This document shows, piece by piece, positions 7,574 to 15,202 of a DNA stretch of 44,183 nucleotides; the stretch's first letter is position 1, and the number at the start of each line of letters is the position of its first letter. The position numbers and the translations under genes are program-made. The stretch comes from SFTH01 sp051878085 (GTDB lineage: Bacteria; Bacillota; Clostridia; Christensenellales; Aristaeellaceae). The stretch lies in NCBI GenBank assembly GCA_051878085.1, contig JBJEJN010000131.1, positions 1 to 44,183 on the forward strand. Reading direction: 5' to 3'. The notes under the pieces were generated by a model, which had not been told where the DNA came from, did not search any database, and worked only from the letters and a program-made list of their open reading frames with translations.

Positions 7574-8569
7574 CTAATCGTGCCGCAGATTCAGCATGCG
7601 GCGGATGGTGTCATATGTGATCTCCGGCACCAGCGGCCGGATCGCTTCCAGATTTCCTTCCTCCATCAGGGCGCGCACCCGGGAGGCGCTGATGGCCTCG
7701 CCGCCGCACTCCCTGCGGGGGATTTCCGTCAGTTCAATTCCGTATTCAGGGAGCCGCGCCTTCAGTTGCTCGTTGTAGAAGCGCGTCACCGGGCAGTTCG
7801 GCTCCGTGCCCACAAACCTTCGCCTGATGCGCAGCGCCGGGGCGATTCTCTCGCCGAACAGGCGGATGTCCAGCTCGCAGTAGATTTCGTCCACACGCGC
7901 CTTATCCTTGATGAAGTAGCTGGGAAAGGTGGCCGAGGACACCATGTACGGCCCCGTTTCGTGCACGAACACGTTTTTGAGGTCCCGGCAGCCCTCCCGC
8001 ACCAGCTTCAGCCGAACCTCCGGCGGAAACAGGCTCTTCTTCTCGGACAGCACGAACGCGTGCAGCGCTTCGGTCTGCTTCGCGGCGGTCTCGATCAGCC
8101 AGCGGTGGCCCAATGTGAAGGGATTGCAGTTGCACACGATGCAGCCGGTCTCCACCTTTGATTCGGGCCTTTCCAGTCCCGCGAGGAAGCGCGTCAGGCC
8201 ATCCCGGCGATCCTCCATCAGCAGGCAGTCCGCCGTGCGAACCAGCGGATGGAAGCCGAAGGGCGCAAACATCGCCTCGTTGCCGGGCTTGGTGAACAGC
8301 AGCAGGCGATCCTCGCCCCGATCCAGGGCCTCGCGGCGCAGCTCGGTGAGGATGCGCGCGCACAGATCCTCGCCCTGATGCATGGGGGAGACGGCGATGC
8401 ACTTGAGGGTCGAGCCGTCCAGCGAACCGCTTGCGATGATCTCGCCGTCCTCGATGAGCACGGCGGTGAAGTCTACGCCTGCGTCGTAATCCAGACCGCA
8501 CAGGCGCAGAAACGCCCTGAGCTGCTCCAGGGATTGGCCGCGCATGGGTCGCCCGGTCTCAAGATGCAT
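7574..8569 (-). CDS. citC: Citrate/citramalate lyase ligase (acetate:SH-acyl-carrier-protein ligase)
   Basis: The 331-residue product matches CitC, which uses ATP and acetate to acetylate the thiol of the lyase acyl carrier protein and so switches the lyase on. An N-terminal GNAT-like region (residues about 15-130, with IEDGEIIASGSL and AVSPMHQGEDLCARILTEL) is followed by a nucleotidyltransferase domain with CIVCNCNPFTLGHRWLIE, which carries the HxGH-type site. The C-terminal EAISASRVRALMEEG is the typical ISxSxVR motif. The ATG at 8569 is chosen over a GTG six bases upstream by spacing from GGAGG. It is the first gene of the minus arm, so lyase activation is co-expressed with the mutase while the lyase subunits are on the opposite arm. 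Confidence 0.96.
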   Translation of the reverse strand: MHLETGRPMRGQSLEQLRAFLRLCGLDYDAGVDFTAVLIEDGEIIASGSLDGSTLKCIAVSPMHQGEDLCARILTELRREALDRGEDRLLLFTKPGNEAMFAPFGFHPLVRTADCLLMEDRRDGLTRFLAGLERPESKVETGCIVCNCNPFTLGHRWLIETAAKQTEALHAFVLSEKKSLFPPEVRLKLVREGCRDLKNVFVHETGPYMVSSATFPSYFIKDKARVDEIYCELDIRLFGERIAPALRIRRRFVGTEPNCPVTRFYNEQLKARLPEYGIELTEIPRRECGGEAISASRVRALMEEGNLEAIRPLVPEITYDTIRRMLNLRHD

Positions 8570-8600
8570 GGACACACCTCCACCCCCAGTCTATGGTTTG

Positions 8601-8629
8601 AGTATAGCAGAGTAAGAAGGAAAAGTAAA
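8601..8629 (-). promoter_or_regulatory. Promoter of the minus arm (citC to mal)
   Basis: On the minus strand TTTACT (8629-8624) is followed after 17 bases by TATACT (8606-8601), with a TGC extended -10 element. The first ATG is about 30 bases downstream. It stands back to back with the plus-arm promoter, the two -35 boxes being 10 bases apart. Confidence 0.75.
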
Positions 8630-8639
8630 GAAATCATAG

Positions 8640-8668
8640 TTGTCAAAAACAGAATTCTATTATATAAT
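8640..8668 (+). promoter_or_regulatory. Promoter of the plus arm (citD onwards)
   Basis: TTGTCA (8640-8645), a 17-base spacer and TATAAT (8663-8668) form a near-consensus sigma-A promoter 85 bases upstream of citD. The leader it produces contains the inverted repeat at 8692-8717. Confidence 0.85.
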
Positions 8669-8691
8669 ATTTGCGGAATGATCTAGAACAA

Positions 8692-8717
8692 TTCCTGCAC
8701 AGAATGGGGTGCAGGAA
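8692..8717. promoter_or_regulatory. Perfect 9-bp inverted repeat, candidate operator
   Basis: TTCCTGCAC (8692-8700) and GTGCAGGAA (8709-8717) are exact inverted repeats with an 8-base spacer, about 17-42 bases downstream of the expected plus-arm start site. It may be a binding site for the GntR-type regulator encoded in the same locus, or an RNA hairpin ahead of citD. No T-tract follows, so it is not a terminator. Confidence 0.55.
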
Positions 8718-8752
8718 CTGGAATCGAGATAAGACGAAGGAGACGATTTGGT

Positions 8753-9022
8753 ATGAGCGAAATCGTGAAGCGCGCCGCTGCGGGGACGCTGGAATCCAGC
8801 GACGTGTACGTGGAGCTGGAGCCCAGCGACGCGGGCATTGAAATCGAGCTGGACTCCGTGGTCGCGCAGCAGTTCGGCGACGACATTCGCCGGGTGGTGG
8901 GCGAGGTGCTCGCCGAGCAGGGCGTGGAGCGCGCGAAGCTGCGCGTGGTGGATCGCGGCGCGCTGGACTGCGTGATCCGGGCCCGGGTGGAGACCGCCAT
9001 CGTGCGGGCGAAAGGAGAGTAA
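8753..9022 (+). CDS. citD: Citramalate/citrate lyase gamma subunit (acyl carrier protein)
   Basis: This 89-residue protein is the acyl carrier of the lyase complex. The site AAGTLESSD contains Ser15, which aligns with Ser14 of Klebsiella CitD, the attachment point for the phosphoribosyl-dephospho-CoA prosthetic group. The rest (ELDSVVAQQFGDDIRRVV, then DRGALDCVIRARVETA) matches the family along its whole length. The ATG follows GAAGGAGA. It is the first gene of the plus arm, two bases ahead of citE. In this locus the bound acyl group is expected to be acetyl exchanged for citramalyl rather than citryl. Confidence 0.96.
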   Translation: MSEIVKRAAAGTLESSDVYVELEPSDAGIEIELDSVVAQQFGDDIRRVVGEVLAEQGVERAKLRVVDRGALDCVIRARVETAIVRAKGE

Positions 9023-9024
9023 TC

Positions 9025-9906
9025 ATGCGTCGTTCCATGCTGTTTTTGCCGGGCAATACGCCCAACATCATCGTCAACGGCGAGATTCTCGGCGCGGACG
9101 CGGTGATCCTCGATCTGGAGGACGCGGTCGCTCCCGCGGAGAAGGACTCCGCCCGCATCCTGGTGCGCAACGCCATCGGAAGGATGGGCTTCGGCAGGTG
9201 CGAGGTCATCGTGCGCATCAATTCCATCGACACCCCCTTCTGGAAGAAGGATCTGGACGCGATCATCCCCGTGCGCCCGAGCCTCATCATGCCGCCCAAG
9301 ACGGGCTGCGCCGAGGATGTGCGCGCGGTGGACGCTTACATCACCGAGCTGGAAGCGAAGCTGGGCATGGAGAAGAACAGCGTCCGGCTGATTCCGCTGA
9401 TCGAGACCGCCCTGGGCGTGGAGAACGCCTTTGAGATCGCCAGCGCGTCCGAGCGCGTGGCCGCCATCTTCCTGGGCGGCGAGGATCTGACCGCCGACCT
9501 GCACTGCAAGCGCACCAAGGAGGGCAACGAGATCAATTACGCCCGCTGCCGCATGGTGTGCGCCGCACGCGCCGCAGGGGTCGAGGTCTACGACACGCCC
9601 TTCACCGACGTGAACGACGACGAGGGCATCTATGTGGACGCGCAGTACGCCAAGAGCCTGGGCTTCACCGGGAAGTCCGCCATCTCTCCGCGCCATGTGC
9701 AGGCCATCAACGAGGTGTTCAGCCCGTCCCAGTCGGACGTGGACTACGCCTACGAGGTCATGGAGGCCATCCGCATCGGCAAGGAGCAGGGCAAGGGCGC
9801 GGTGGCGCTGCGGGGCAAGATGATCGACGCGCCCATCGTGGCGCGCGCGCAGCAGACCATCGCCATGGCGGAGGAGCTGGGCATGGGAAGGAGTGAGGCG
9901 CAATGA
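9025..9906 (+). CDS. citE: Citramalate/citrate lyase beta subunit (acyl-ACP lyase)
   Basis: The 293-residue protein is a CitE-family TIM-barrel lyase that cleaves the acyl-ACP thioester to acetyl-ACP plus a 2-oxoacid. Family motifs are RSMLFLPGN at the start, DAVILDLEDAV (residues 25-35), a central IPLIETALGVENAFEIA and the Mg-binding FLGGEDLTADL (near 150-160). With mesaconate and methylaspartate enzymes as neighbours, the product is inferred to be pyruvate (citramalyl substrate) rather than oxaloacetate; sequence alone does not prove this. It overlaps citF by four bases (ATGA). Confidence 0.95.
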   Translation: MRRSMLFLPGNTPNIIVNGEILGADAVILDLEDAVAPAEKDSARILVRNAIGRMGFGRCEVIVRINSIDTPFWKKDLDAIIPVRPSLIMPPKTGCAEDVRAVDAYITELEAKLGMEKNSVRLIPLIETALGVENAFEIASASERVAAIFLGGEDLTADLHCKRTKEGNEINYARCRMVCAARAAGVEVYDTPFTDVNDDEGIYVDAQYAKSLGFTGKSAISPRHVQAINEVFSPSQSDVDYAYEVMEAIRIGKEQGKGAVALRGKMIDAPIVARAQQTIAMAEELGMGRSEAQ

Positions 9907-11312
9907 GCACGAAGCTGGTCAAGACCCTCCGGGAGGCCATCGAGCTCTCCGGACTGAAGAGCGGCATGTCCGTATCCTTCCACCATCACCTGCGCAACGG
10001 CGACTACACGCTGAACATGGTGATGGAGGAGATCGCGAATCTCGGCATCCGGGAGCTGACGCTGAACGCGAGCTCCATCTTCGACGTGCACGCCCCCGCG
10101 CTGGAGGAGCACATCAAAAGCGGCGTGGTGCGCAAGATCAACACGAACTACATGTCCGCCGGACTGGGCCGACGCATCTCCGAGGGCCTGATGGACGAGC
10201 CGGTGGACTTCCGCACCCACGGCGGCCGTCCCCGGGACATCGCCCTGGGCAACACGCCCATCGACGTGGCCTTCATCGCCGCGCCCACGGCGGATCCCAT
10301 GGGCAACTGCACCGGCAAGCTCGGCCCCTCCGCCTGCGGAAGCCTCGGCTACGCCTTCCCGGATGCGATGTACGCCAAGCAGGTCATCGTGATCACCGAC
10401 AACCTGGTGCCCTATCCGCTGCTGGGCTGGTCGATCCCGGAGATCTATGTCAACTACGTGGTGGAGGTTCCCGCCATCGGCAACCCCAAGGGCATCGTGT
10501 CCGGCACCACGAAGATCACCCGCGACCCTGTGGGTCTGGTGATGGCCCAGAGCGCGGTGGATGTCATCCGACACTCGGGCCTGCTGAAGGACGGCTTCTC
10601 CTTCCAGACCGGTGCGGGCGGCGCGTCGCTGGCGGCGGCCAAGTTCCTGATGGACGTGATGGTCAAGGAGAAGATTCAGGGCTCCTTCGCCTCCGGCGGC
10701 ATCACCGGCTATCTGGTGGACATGCTCAACGCGGGCTGCTTCCGTTCGCTGATGGACGTGCAGTGCTTTGACCTGAAGGCCGTGGAGTCCATCCGCACGA
10801 ACCCGGCCCATCAGGAGATCTCCGCCATGCACTACGCAAGTCCCGCCGCAGCCAGCGCCGTGGTGGATCAGCTGGACGTGGTGATCCTGGGCGCGACCGA
10901 GGTGGACACCGACTTCAACGTCAACGTTCACACCGATTCCAACGGCTACATCATGGGCGGCTCCGGCGGACACAGCGACACCGCCGCCGGTGCGAAGCTG
11001 TCGATGATCATCGCGCCGCTGTTCCGCGCGCGCTTGCCCATCGTGACCGATCATGTGTCCTGCATCTCCACGCCGGGCCGGGACATCGACGTGCTGGTGA
11101 CCCAGCGGGGCATCGCGGTCAACCCGAAGAATCAGGAGCTTACGCAGCGCCTGAAGGACGCGGGGCTGAACGTCGTGGACATCCATGAACTCAAGGAGAT
11201 CGCCGAGCGCATCACCGGAAAGCCCGCGAAGATCGCGCGCGGCGGGCGCAGGGTGGCGAACGTCATCTACCGCGACGGCACGCAGATTGACGAAATTCTC
11301 AGTGTGAAATAA
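9903..11312 (+). CDS. citF: Citramalate/citrate lyase alpha subunit (acyl-ACP transferase)
   Basis: This 469-residue protein is the CitF transferase, which swaps acetyl on the carrier protein for the incoming hydroxyacid (citramalate here, by context) and releases acetate. Recognisable segments are SFHHHLRNGDYTLN, the glycine-rich GGRPRDIALGNTPIDVAFIAAPTAD around residues 105-130, SFQTGAGGASLA, FASGGITGYLVD and the C-terminal HTDSNGYIMGGSGGHSDTAAGAKL. Klebsiella CitF is about 508 residues; the difference lies in a shorter N-terminus. It is a relative of the family I CoA-transferases. The stop is followed by 24 bases with a fresh AAAGGAGG site for the hydratase gene. Confidence 0.95.
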   Translation: MSTKLVKTLREAIELSGLKSGMSVSFHHHLRNGDYTLNMVMEEIANLGIRELTLNASSIFDVHAPALEEHIKSGVVRKINTNYMSAGLGRRISEGLMDEPVDFRTHGGRPRDIALGNTPIDVAFIAAPTADPMGNCTGKLGPSACGSLGYAFPDAMYAKQVIVITDNLVPYPLLGWSIPEIYVNYVVEVPAIGNPKGIVSGTTKITRDPVGLVMAQSAVDVIRHSGLLKDGFSFQTGAGGASLAAAKFLMDVMVKEKIQGSFASGGITGYLVDMLNAGCFRSLMDVQCFDLKAVESIRTNPAHQEISAMHYASPAAASAVVDQLDVVILGATEVDTDFNVNVHTDSNGYIMGGSGGHSDTAAGAKLSMIIAPLFRARLPIVTDHVSCISTPGRDIDVLVTQRGIAVNPKNQELTQRLKDAGLNVVDIHELKEIAERITGKPAKIARGGRRVANVIYRDGTQIDEILSVK

Positions 11313-11336
11313 AGACTGCATATAAAGGAGGAAACC

Positions 11337-12176
11337 ATGAGGAACATCGAAGCGGCAAGGGTGACGGAGGTCGTGCGCAGGCTGTGCATCGAGGCCAACT
11401 GTCACCTGACGAAGGATCTGAAGGACTGCATCGTGGAGTGCCGGAAGAACGAGACCTTCCCGGTGGCCCAGGGCATCCTGGATCAGATCATTGAAAACTA
11501 CGGCATCGCGGACGAGAACAACGTGCCCGTCTGCCAGGACACCGGCATGGCCTGCGTGTTCATCGACGTGGGTCAGGACGTGCACGTGGAGGGCAATCTG
11601 GAGGAGGCCATTCACGAGGGCGTGCGCCAGGGCTACAGGGACGGCTACCTGCGCAAGTCCGTGGTGCGCGATCCCCTGGACCGCGTCAACACCGGCGACA
11701 ACACCCCGGCCATGATCTACTACAACATCGTGCCCGGCGAGCAGATCAAGATCACCGTGGCGCCCAAGGGCTTCGGCAGCGAGAACATGAGCCAGATCAA
11801 GATGCTCAAGCCCTCCGACGGACTTCAGGGCGTGAAGGACTTCGTGGTGAAGGTCGTGGAGGACGCCGGCCCGAACCCCTGTCCGCCCGTGGTGGTGGGC
11901 GTTGGCGTGGGCGGCACCTTCGACAAGGCTGCGTTCATGGCCAAGAAGGCGCTCACCCGCCCGGTGGATTCCCACAACGAGGATCCCTTCTACGCGGCGC
12001 TGGAGGATGAGCTGCTGGAGAAGATCAACGCGCTGGGCGTTGGCCCGCAGGGCTTCGGCGGACGCACCACCGCGCTTGCCGTGAACATCGAGAAGTGCCC
12101 CACCCACATCGCGGGCCTGCCCGTGGCCGTCAACATCAACTGCCACGTGACCCGCCATCAGTCGGAGGTGATTTAA
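11337..12176 (+). CDS. Class I fumarase-type hydro-lyase, alpha subunit (probable mesaconate hydratase)
   Basis: This 279-residue protein is the larger, iron-sulfur-binding subunit of a two-subunit class I fumarase-type dehydratase (FumA N-terminal half / TtdA type). Motifs are VCQDTGMACVF (near residues 62-72, with the cluster cysteine), NTGDNTPAMIYY, VAPKGFGSENMSQIKML and VVVGVGVGGTFDKAA. Family members act on fumarate, tartrate or mesaconate. Because the only neighbours are the enzyme that makes mesaconate and the one that cleaves citramalate, I infer mesaconate hydratase (2-methylmalate dehydratase), which adds water to give citramalate. Fumarase activity as well is quite possible, since class I enzymes are often promiscuous. 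Confidence 0.9.
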   Translation: MRNIEAARVTEVVRRLCIEANCHLTKDLKDCIVECRKNETFPVAQGILDQIIENYGIADENNVPVCQDTGMACVFIDVGQDVHVEGNLEEAIHEGVRQGYRDGYLRKSVVRDPLDRVNTGDNTPAMIYYNIVPGEQIKITVAPKGFGSENMSQIKMLKPSDGLQGVKDFVVKVVEDAGPNPCPPVVVGVGVGGTFDKAAFMAKKALTRPVDSHNEDPFYAALEDELLEKINALGVGPQGFGGRTTALAVNIEKCPTHIAGLPVAVNINCHVTRHQSEVI

Positions 12177-12734
12177 ATGACCAGAAAGATTCAGACGCCC
12201 CTGACGCGCGAGGTGGCGCGCACTCTGAAGGCCGGCGAGAGCTGCACCATCAGCGGAACCATCTACACCGCCCGCGACGCGGCCCACAAGCGGCTGTGCG
12301 AGCTGGTTGCACAGGGCAAGGAGCTGCCGCTTGAGATCAAGGACGCGATCATCTACTTCGTGGGCCCGACTCCGGCCAAGCCCGGTCAGGCCATCGGCTC
12401 CGCAGGCCCCACCACGTCCTACCGCATGGACGCGTACTCGCCCACGCTGATCTCCATCGGCCAGACCGGCATGATCGGCAAGGGCAAGCGCAACGACGAG
12501 GTCATCTCCGCCATGAAGGAGCACGGCGCGGTGTACTTCGGCGCCATCGGCGGCTGCGGCGCGCTGCTGTCCAAGTGCATCAAGAAGGCGGAGGTCATCG
12601 CCTACGAGGATCTGGGCGCGGAGGCCATCCGCAAGCTGGAGGTGGAGGACTTCCCCGTGGTGGTCATCATCGACAGCGAGGGCAACAACCTCTACCAGAC
12701 CGGCAAGCAGGCCTATCTGGACACGCTGGCGTAA
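12177..12734 (+). CDS. Class I fumarase-type hydro-lyase, beta subunit (probable mesaconate hydratase)
   Basis: The 185-residue protein matches the small subunit (C-terminal half of FumA, TtdB type). It shows SCTISGTIYTARDAAHKRL, the family loop GPTPAKPGQAIGSAGPTTSYRMD, a KGKRNDEVISAMKEHGAVYFGAIGG stretch and VEDFPVVVIIDSEGNNLY near the end. The gene starts directly at the next base after the alpha-subunit stop codon, as expected for subunits made in equal amount. It is followed by a hairpin terminator that ends the catalytic part of the plus arm. Confidence 0.92.
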   Translation: MTRKIQTPLTREVARTLKAGESCTISGTIYTARDAAHKRLCELVAQGKELPLEIKDAIIYFVGPTPAKPGQAIGSAGPTTSYRMDAYSPTLISIGQTGMIGKGKRNDEVISAMKEHGAVYFGAIGGCGALLSKCIKKAEVIAYEDLGAEAIRKLEVEDFPVVVIIDSEGNNLYQTGKQAYLDTLA

Positions 12735-12752
12735 GCGACGATTGATTTTGAC

Positions 12753-12789
12753 GGGGGATTGCCGCGTGAACGGGCGATCCCCCGGTTTT
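12753..12789 (+). terminator. Rho-independent terminator after the hydratase genes
   Basis: GGGGGATTGCC (12753-12763) pairs with GGCGATCCCCC (12773-12783), with one G-T pair, and is followed by GGTTTTC. The T-tract is short and offset by two G, so read-through into the GntR gene is likely; there is little room for a separate promoter before it. Confidence 0.7.
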
Positions 12790-12823
12790 CATTCCATTGA
12801 GTGGGCATGAAGGAGGGCGGCGG

Positions 12824-13816
12824 ATGCACAGGTACAGCATCAATCCCGACAGCGATATACCGATCTATCGCCAGCTGGTGGACCAGATCAACGCGGAGAT
12901 TCGCAGCGGCGTGCTGCCCACGGGCACCCAGCTGCCCACCGTGCGGGAGATGGCGGAGCAGATGCACCTCTCCTGCGGCACGGTCAAGCGGGTGTACGAC
13001 CGCCTTCAGGAGATGGGCGACATCGAGATGACCCGCCGCCGGGGCACCTTCGTCAAGTACGTGCGGGAGGATCGGGACAGCCGCAAGGTGATGGCCATGA
13101 CCGCCATCGACCGCATGATCCGTCAGCTCACGGAGCTGAACTTCTCTCCGGCGGAGATTCAGATCTTCCTGAACCTGAAGATGCGGGAGTGGGGCCTGAA
13201 GTGGTCGGGGGTGCGCGTGGCCATGGTCACGGACTACGTGGAGCTGAGCGCTGCGCTGGAGCGTCAGCTTTCGCAGCTGGGCAACGTGCGCGTGAGCGTG
13301 TGCCAGCTCAAGCAGCTCCGGGAGTACCCCTACAGCGTGGACGAGCAGTCCGACGTGATCCTGGCCTCCGCCCAGGACGGCCAGCGCCTGCAATCCATCC
13401 TGCCGGACGGCTCGAAGCTCATCAAGCTGGCCTTCTGCGTGTCGCCGGAGAGCGCCTACGCGCTGGCGAGATGCGCGGATGGTTCGCTGGGCGTGGTCTG
13501 CGCAGAGCCGGCCTTTGCCGATCTGGTGTCCGCCCAGCTCCCGGAGGACGTGCGCAGGCGGCTGCGGGTGCTGGAGGCGTGCGATGTCGACGCGCGCGCG
13601 GCCTTCTTCGACGGTCTGGACGCGGTGGTCGTGGCCCCGGACTGGGAGGCGTACTGCGACCCGGAGCTGAGCCGCATGATCGAGGGCTATCGCACGGACG
13701 GCACCATCGTGCCCTTCGACTACCGCATCGACGAGGGCTCCATGCTCTACCTGGAGGAGCGCATCAACCGCATCCGGGACGAGCGCCAGCTGCTGCCCGG
13801 TGCGCTGCACTTCTGA
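12824..13816 (+). CDS. GntR family transcriptional regulator with an unrecognised C-terminal domain
   Basis: The 330-residue protein begins with a GntR winged-helix domain: DIPIYRQLVDQINAEIRSG, then GTQLPTVREMAEQMHLSCGTVKRVYDRL (residues about 36-63) and IEMTRRRGTFV as the wing. The remaining 240 residues match none of the usual GntR partner domains that I recognise (FadR, HutC, MocR aminotransferase); they look alpha/beta and could be a ligand-binding fold. The ATG at 12824 follows AGGAGGGCGG. Its place between the catalytic genes and citXG makes it the best candidate regulator of the divergent locus, perhaps by binding the repeat at 8692-8717. The ligand could be glutamate or a pathway intermediate; this is inference. 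Confidence 0.88.
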   Translation: MHRYSINPDSDIPIYRQLVDQINAEIRSGVLPTGTQLPTVREMAEQMHLSCGTVKRVYDRLQEMGDIEMTRRRGTFVKYVREDRDSRKVMAMTAIDRMIRQLTELNFSPAEIQIFLNLKMREWGLKWSGVRVAMVTDYVELSAALERQLSQLGNVRVSVCQLKQLREYPYSVDEQSDVILASAQDGQRLQSILPDGSKLIKLAFCVSPESAYALARCADGSLGVVCAEPAFADLVSAQLPEDVRRRLRVLEACDVDARAAFFDGLDAVVVAPDWEAYCDPELSRMIEGYRTDGTIVPFDYRIDEGSMLYLEERINRIRDERQLLPGALHF

Positions 13817-13819
13817 CGC

Positions 13820-15202
13820 ATGATGAATATGGATTGCATAAAACTACGCCCGGTGACGGTGGCGGACGTGCTCTCTGCACGGGAAGCGCGGGTGGAACGA
13901 CAGAAGCGCATGCTTTTGGCGAATGAACTACCTCTGGTTTCCTTCACGATGAACATTGCCGGGGAGATCAAGCGGGACGAATGGATTGAACAGGCTTTCC
14001 TCGAGGGCGTGCGCCGCATTGAAGCTGCGCTGGCGGCGGACGGCATCGCCGTGGCGGCCCGGGAGCGGACGCTGGCGTTCACCGGCTGCGAGGAAATCTG
14101 GGCGGTGGATGCACCCGCGCAGGAATTGAAGGCGCGGATGTGCGGCATTGAGGAAATGGACGCGCTGGGGCGGCTGTTCGACATCGACGTGATCGACGCG
14201 GAGGGGCGCAAGCTGGAGCGTCCGATGGAACGGCGCTGCCTGATCTGCGGTGGCCCGGTGCGCGCCTGTGCCCGGAGCCGTGCCCACAGCGCCCGGGAGC
14301 TGTCGGAGCGCGCTCACGAGATCATCATTGCCTTTCTGAATGAGCAGCGCGCGTTGGAGATCGGAAGAATCGCCCATCGGGCCTTGATCCGGGAGGCGAA
14401 CGTCACGCCGAAGCCGGGTCTGGTGGATCGGGAGAACAGCGGCGCGCACCGGGACATGGATCTGAAGCTGTTCTGCAAGAGCGCCGACGCGCTGCTTCCC
14501 TGGTTTGCGGACTGCGCCCGGATCGGCCTGGAGCTGCGCGACGCAGCCCCGGAGCAGGTCTTCGGGCGGCTGCGGAAGCGGGGGATCGAGGCGGAAGATG
14601 CGATGTTCGCGGCGACGGGCGGCGTGAACACCCACAAGGGCGCGCTGTTTTCGCTGGGCATCCTCTGCTGCGCGGCGGCGATGGAGGGCGAGGGAGCGCC
14701 GGTTCCGACGATTCTGGATCGGGCGGCGGAGATTGCACGGCCTGCGCTGGGCGATCTGACCGCGCTGCGGCCCGGCGATGCGCGCACCGGCGGCGAGGTG
14801 CAGTACCTCGACAGCGGGCGCACCGGCGTTCGCGGCGAGGCGGCGGCGGGCTTTCCCCACGCGCGCGACTGCGGCTTGCCTGCGCTGAAAAGGGCGTTGC
14901 AGGACGGCGCGTCGTTCAATGTGGCCTGCCTGCATGCGCTGCTCGGGCTGATGACCTGCGTGGAGGACAGCAACATCCTGCGCCGGCGTGGCCCGGAGAC
15001 GCTGCGCAGCGTGCAGTCGCGGGCGAAGGCGCTGCTGGAGAAGGGATTCAGCATGGACGACCTGCGCCGCATGAACGATGACTTTGTGCGGGAGAACCTC
15101 AGCCCCGGCGGCAGCGCGGATCTGCTGGCGGTCAGCATCTTTTTATATGAAATACAGAATACCGATGAAGCTCAGGAAACCAATGGGGGACATTTGAAAT
15201 GA
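13820..15202 (+). CDS. citXG: CitX-CitG fusion: lyase prosthetic-group synthase and holo-ACP transferase
   Basis: The 460-residue protein joins two steps of lyase maturation. Residues about 1-160 match CitX, the transferase that attaches phosphoribosyl-dephospho-CoA to the carrier protein (VSFTMNIAGEIKR, DIDVIDAEGRKLERP, RRCLICGGPVRACARSRAHS). Residues about 175-440 match CitG, which makes triphosphoribosyl-dephospho-CoA (REANVTPKPGLVDRENSGAHRDMD, ATGGVNTHKGALFSLG). Fused CitXG is known in other bacteria. Three ATG codons lie at 13820, 13823 and 13829, just after the GntR stop; no good ribosome site precedes them, so translational coupling is likely and the exact start is uncertain. It overlaps the next gene by four bases. 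Confidence 0.93.
   Translation: MMNMDCIKLRPVTVADVLSAREARVERQKRMLLANELPLVSFTMNIAGEIKRDEWIEQAFLEGVRRIEAALAADGIAVAARERTLAFTGCEEIWAVDAPAQELKARMCGIEEMDALGRLFDIDVIDAEGRKLERPMERRCLICGGPVRACARSRAHSARELSERAHEIIIAFLNEQRALEIGRIAHRALIREANVTPKPGLVDRENSGAHRDMDLKLFCKSADALLPWFADCARIGLELRDAAPEQVFGRLRKRGIEAEDAMFAATGGVNTHKGALFSLGILCCAAAMEGEGAPVPTILDRAAEIARPALGDLTALRPGDARTGGEVQYLDSGRTGVRGEAAAGFPHARDCGLPALKRALQDGASFNVACLHALLGLMTCVEDSNILRRRGPETLRSVQSRAKALLEKGFSMDDLRRMNDDFVRENLSPGGSADLLAVSIFLYEIQNTDEAQETNGGHLK

Noticed and set aside
8753..12734. Classical citrate fermentation operon
   Set aside because: The lyase genes alone would fit, but no citrate transporter, oxaloacetate decarboxylase or citAB-type sensor is present, and the neighbours are mutase, methylaspartase and a fumarase-type hydratase.
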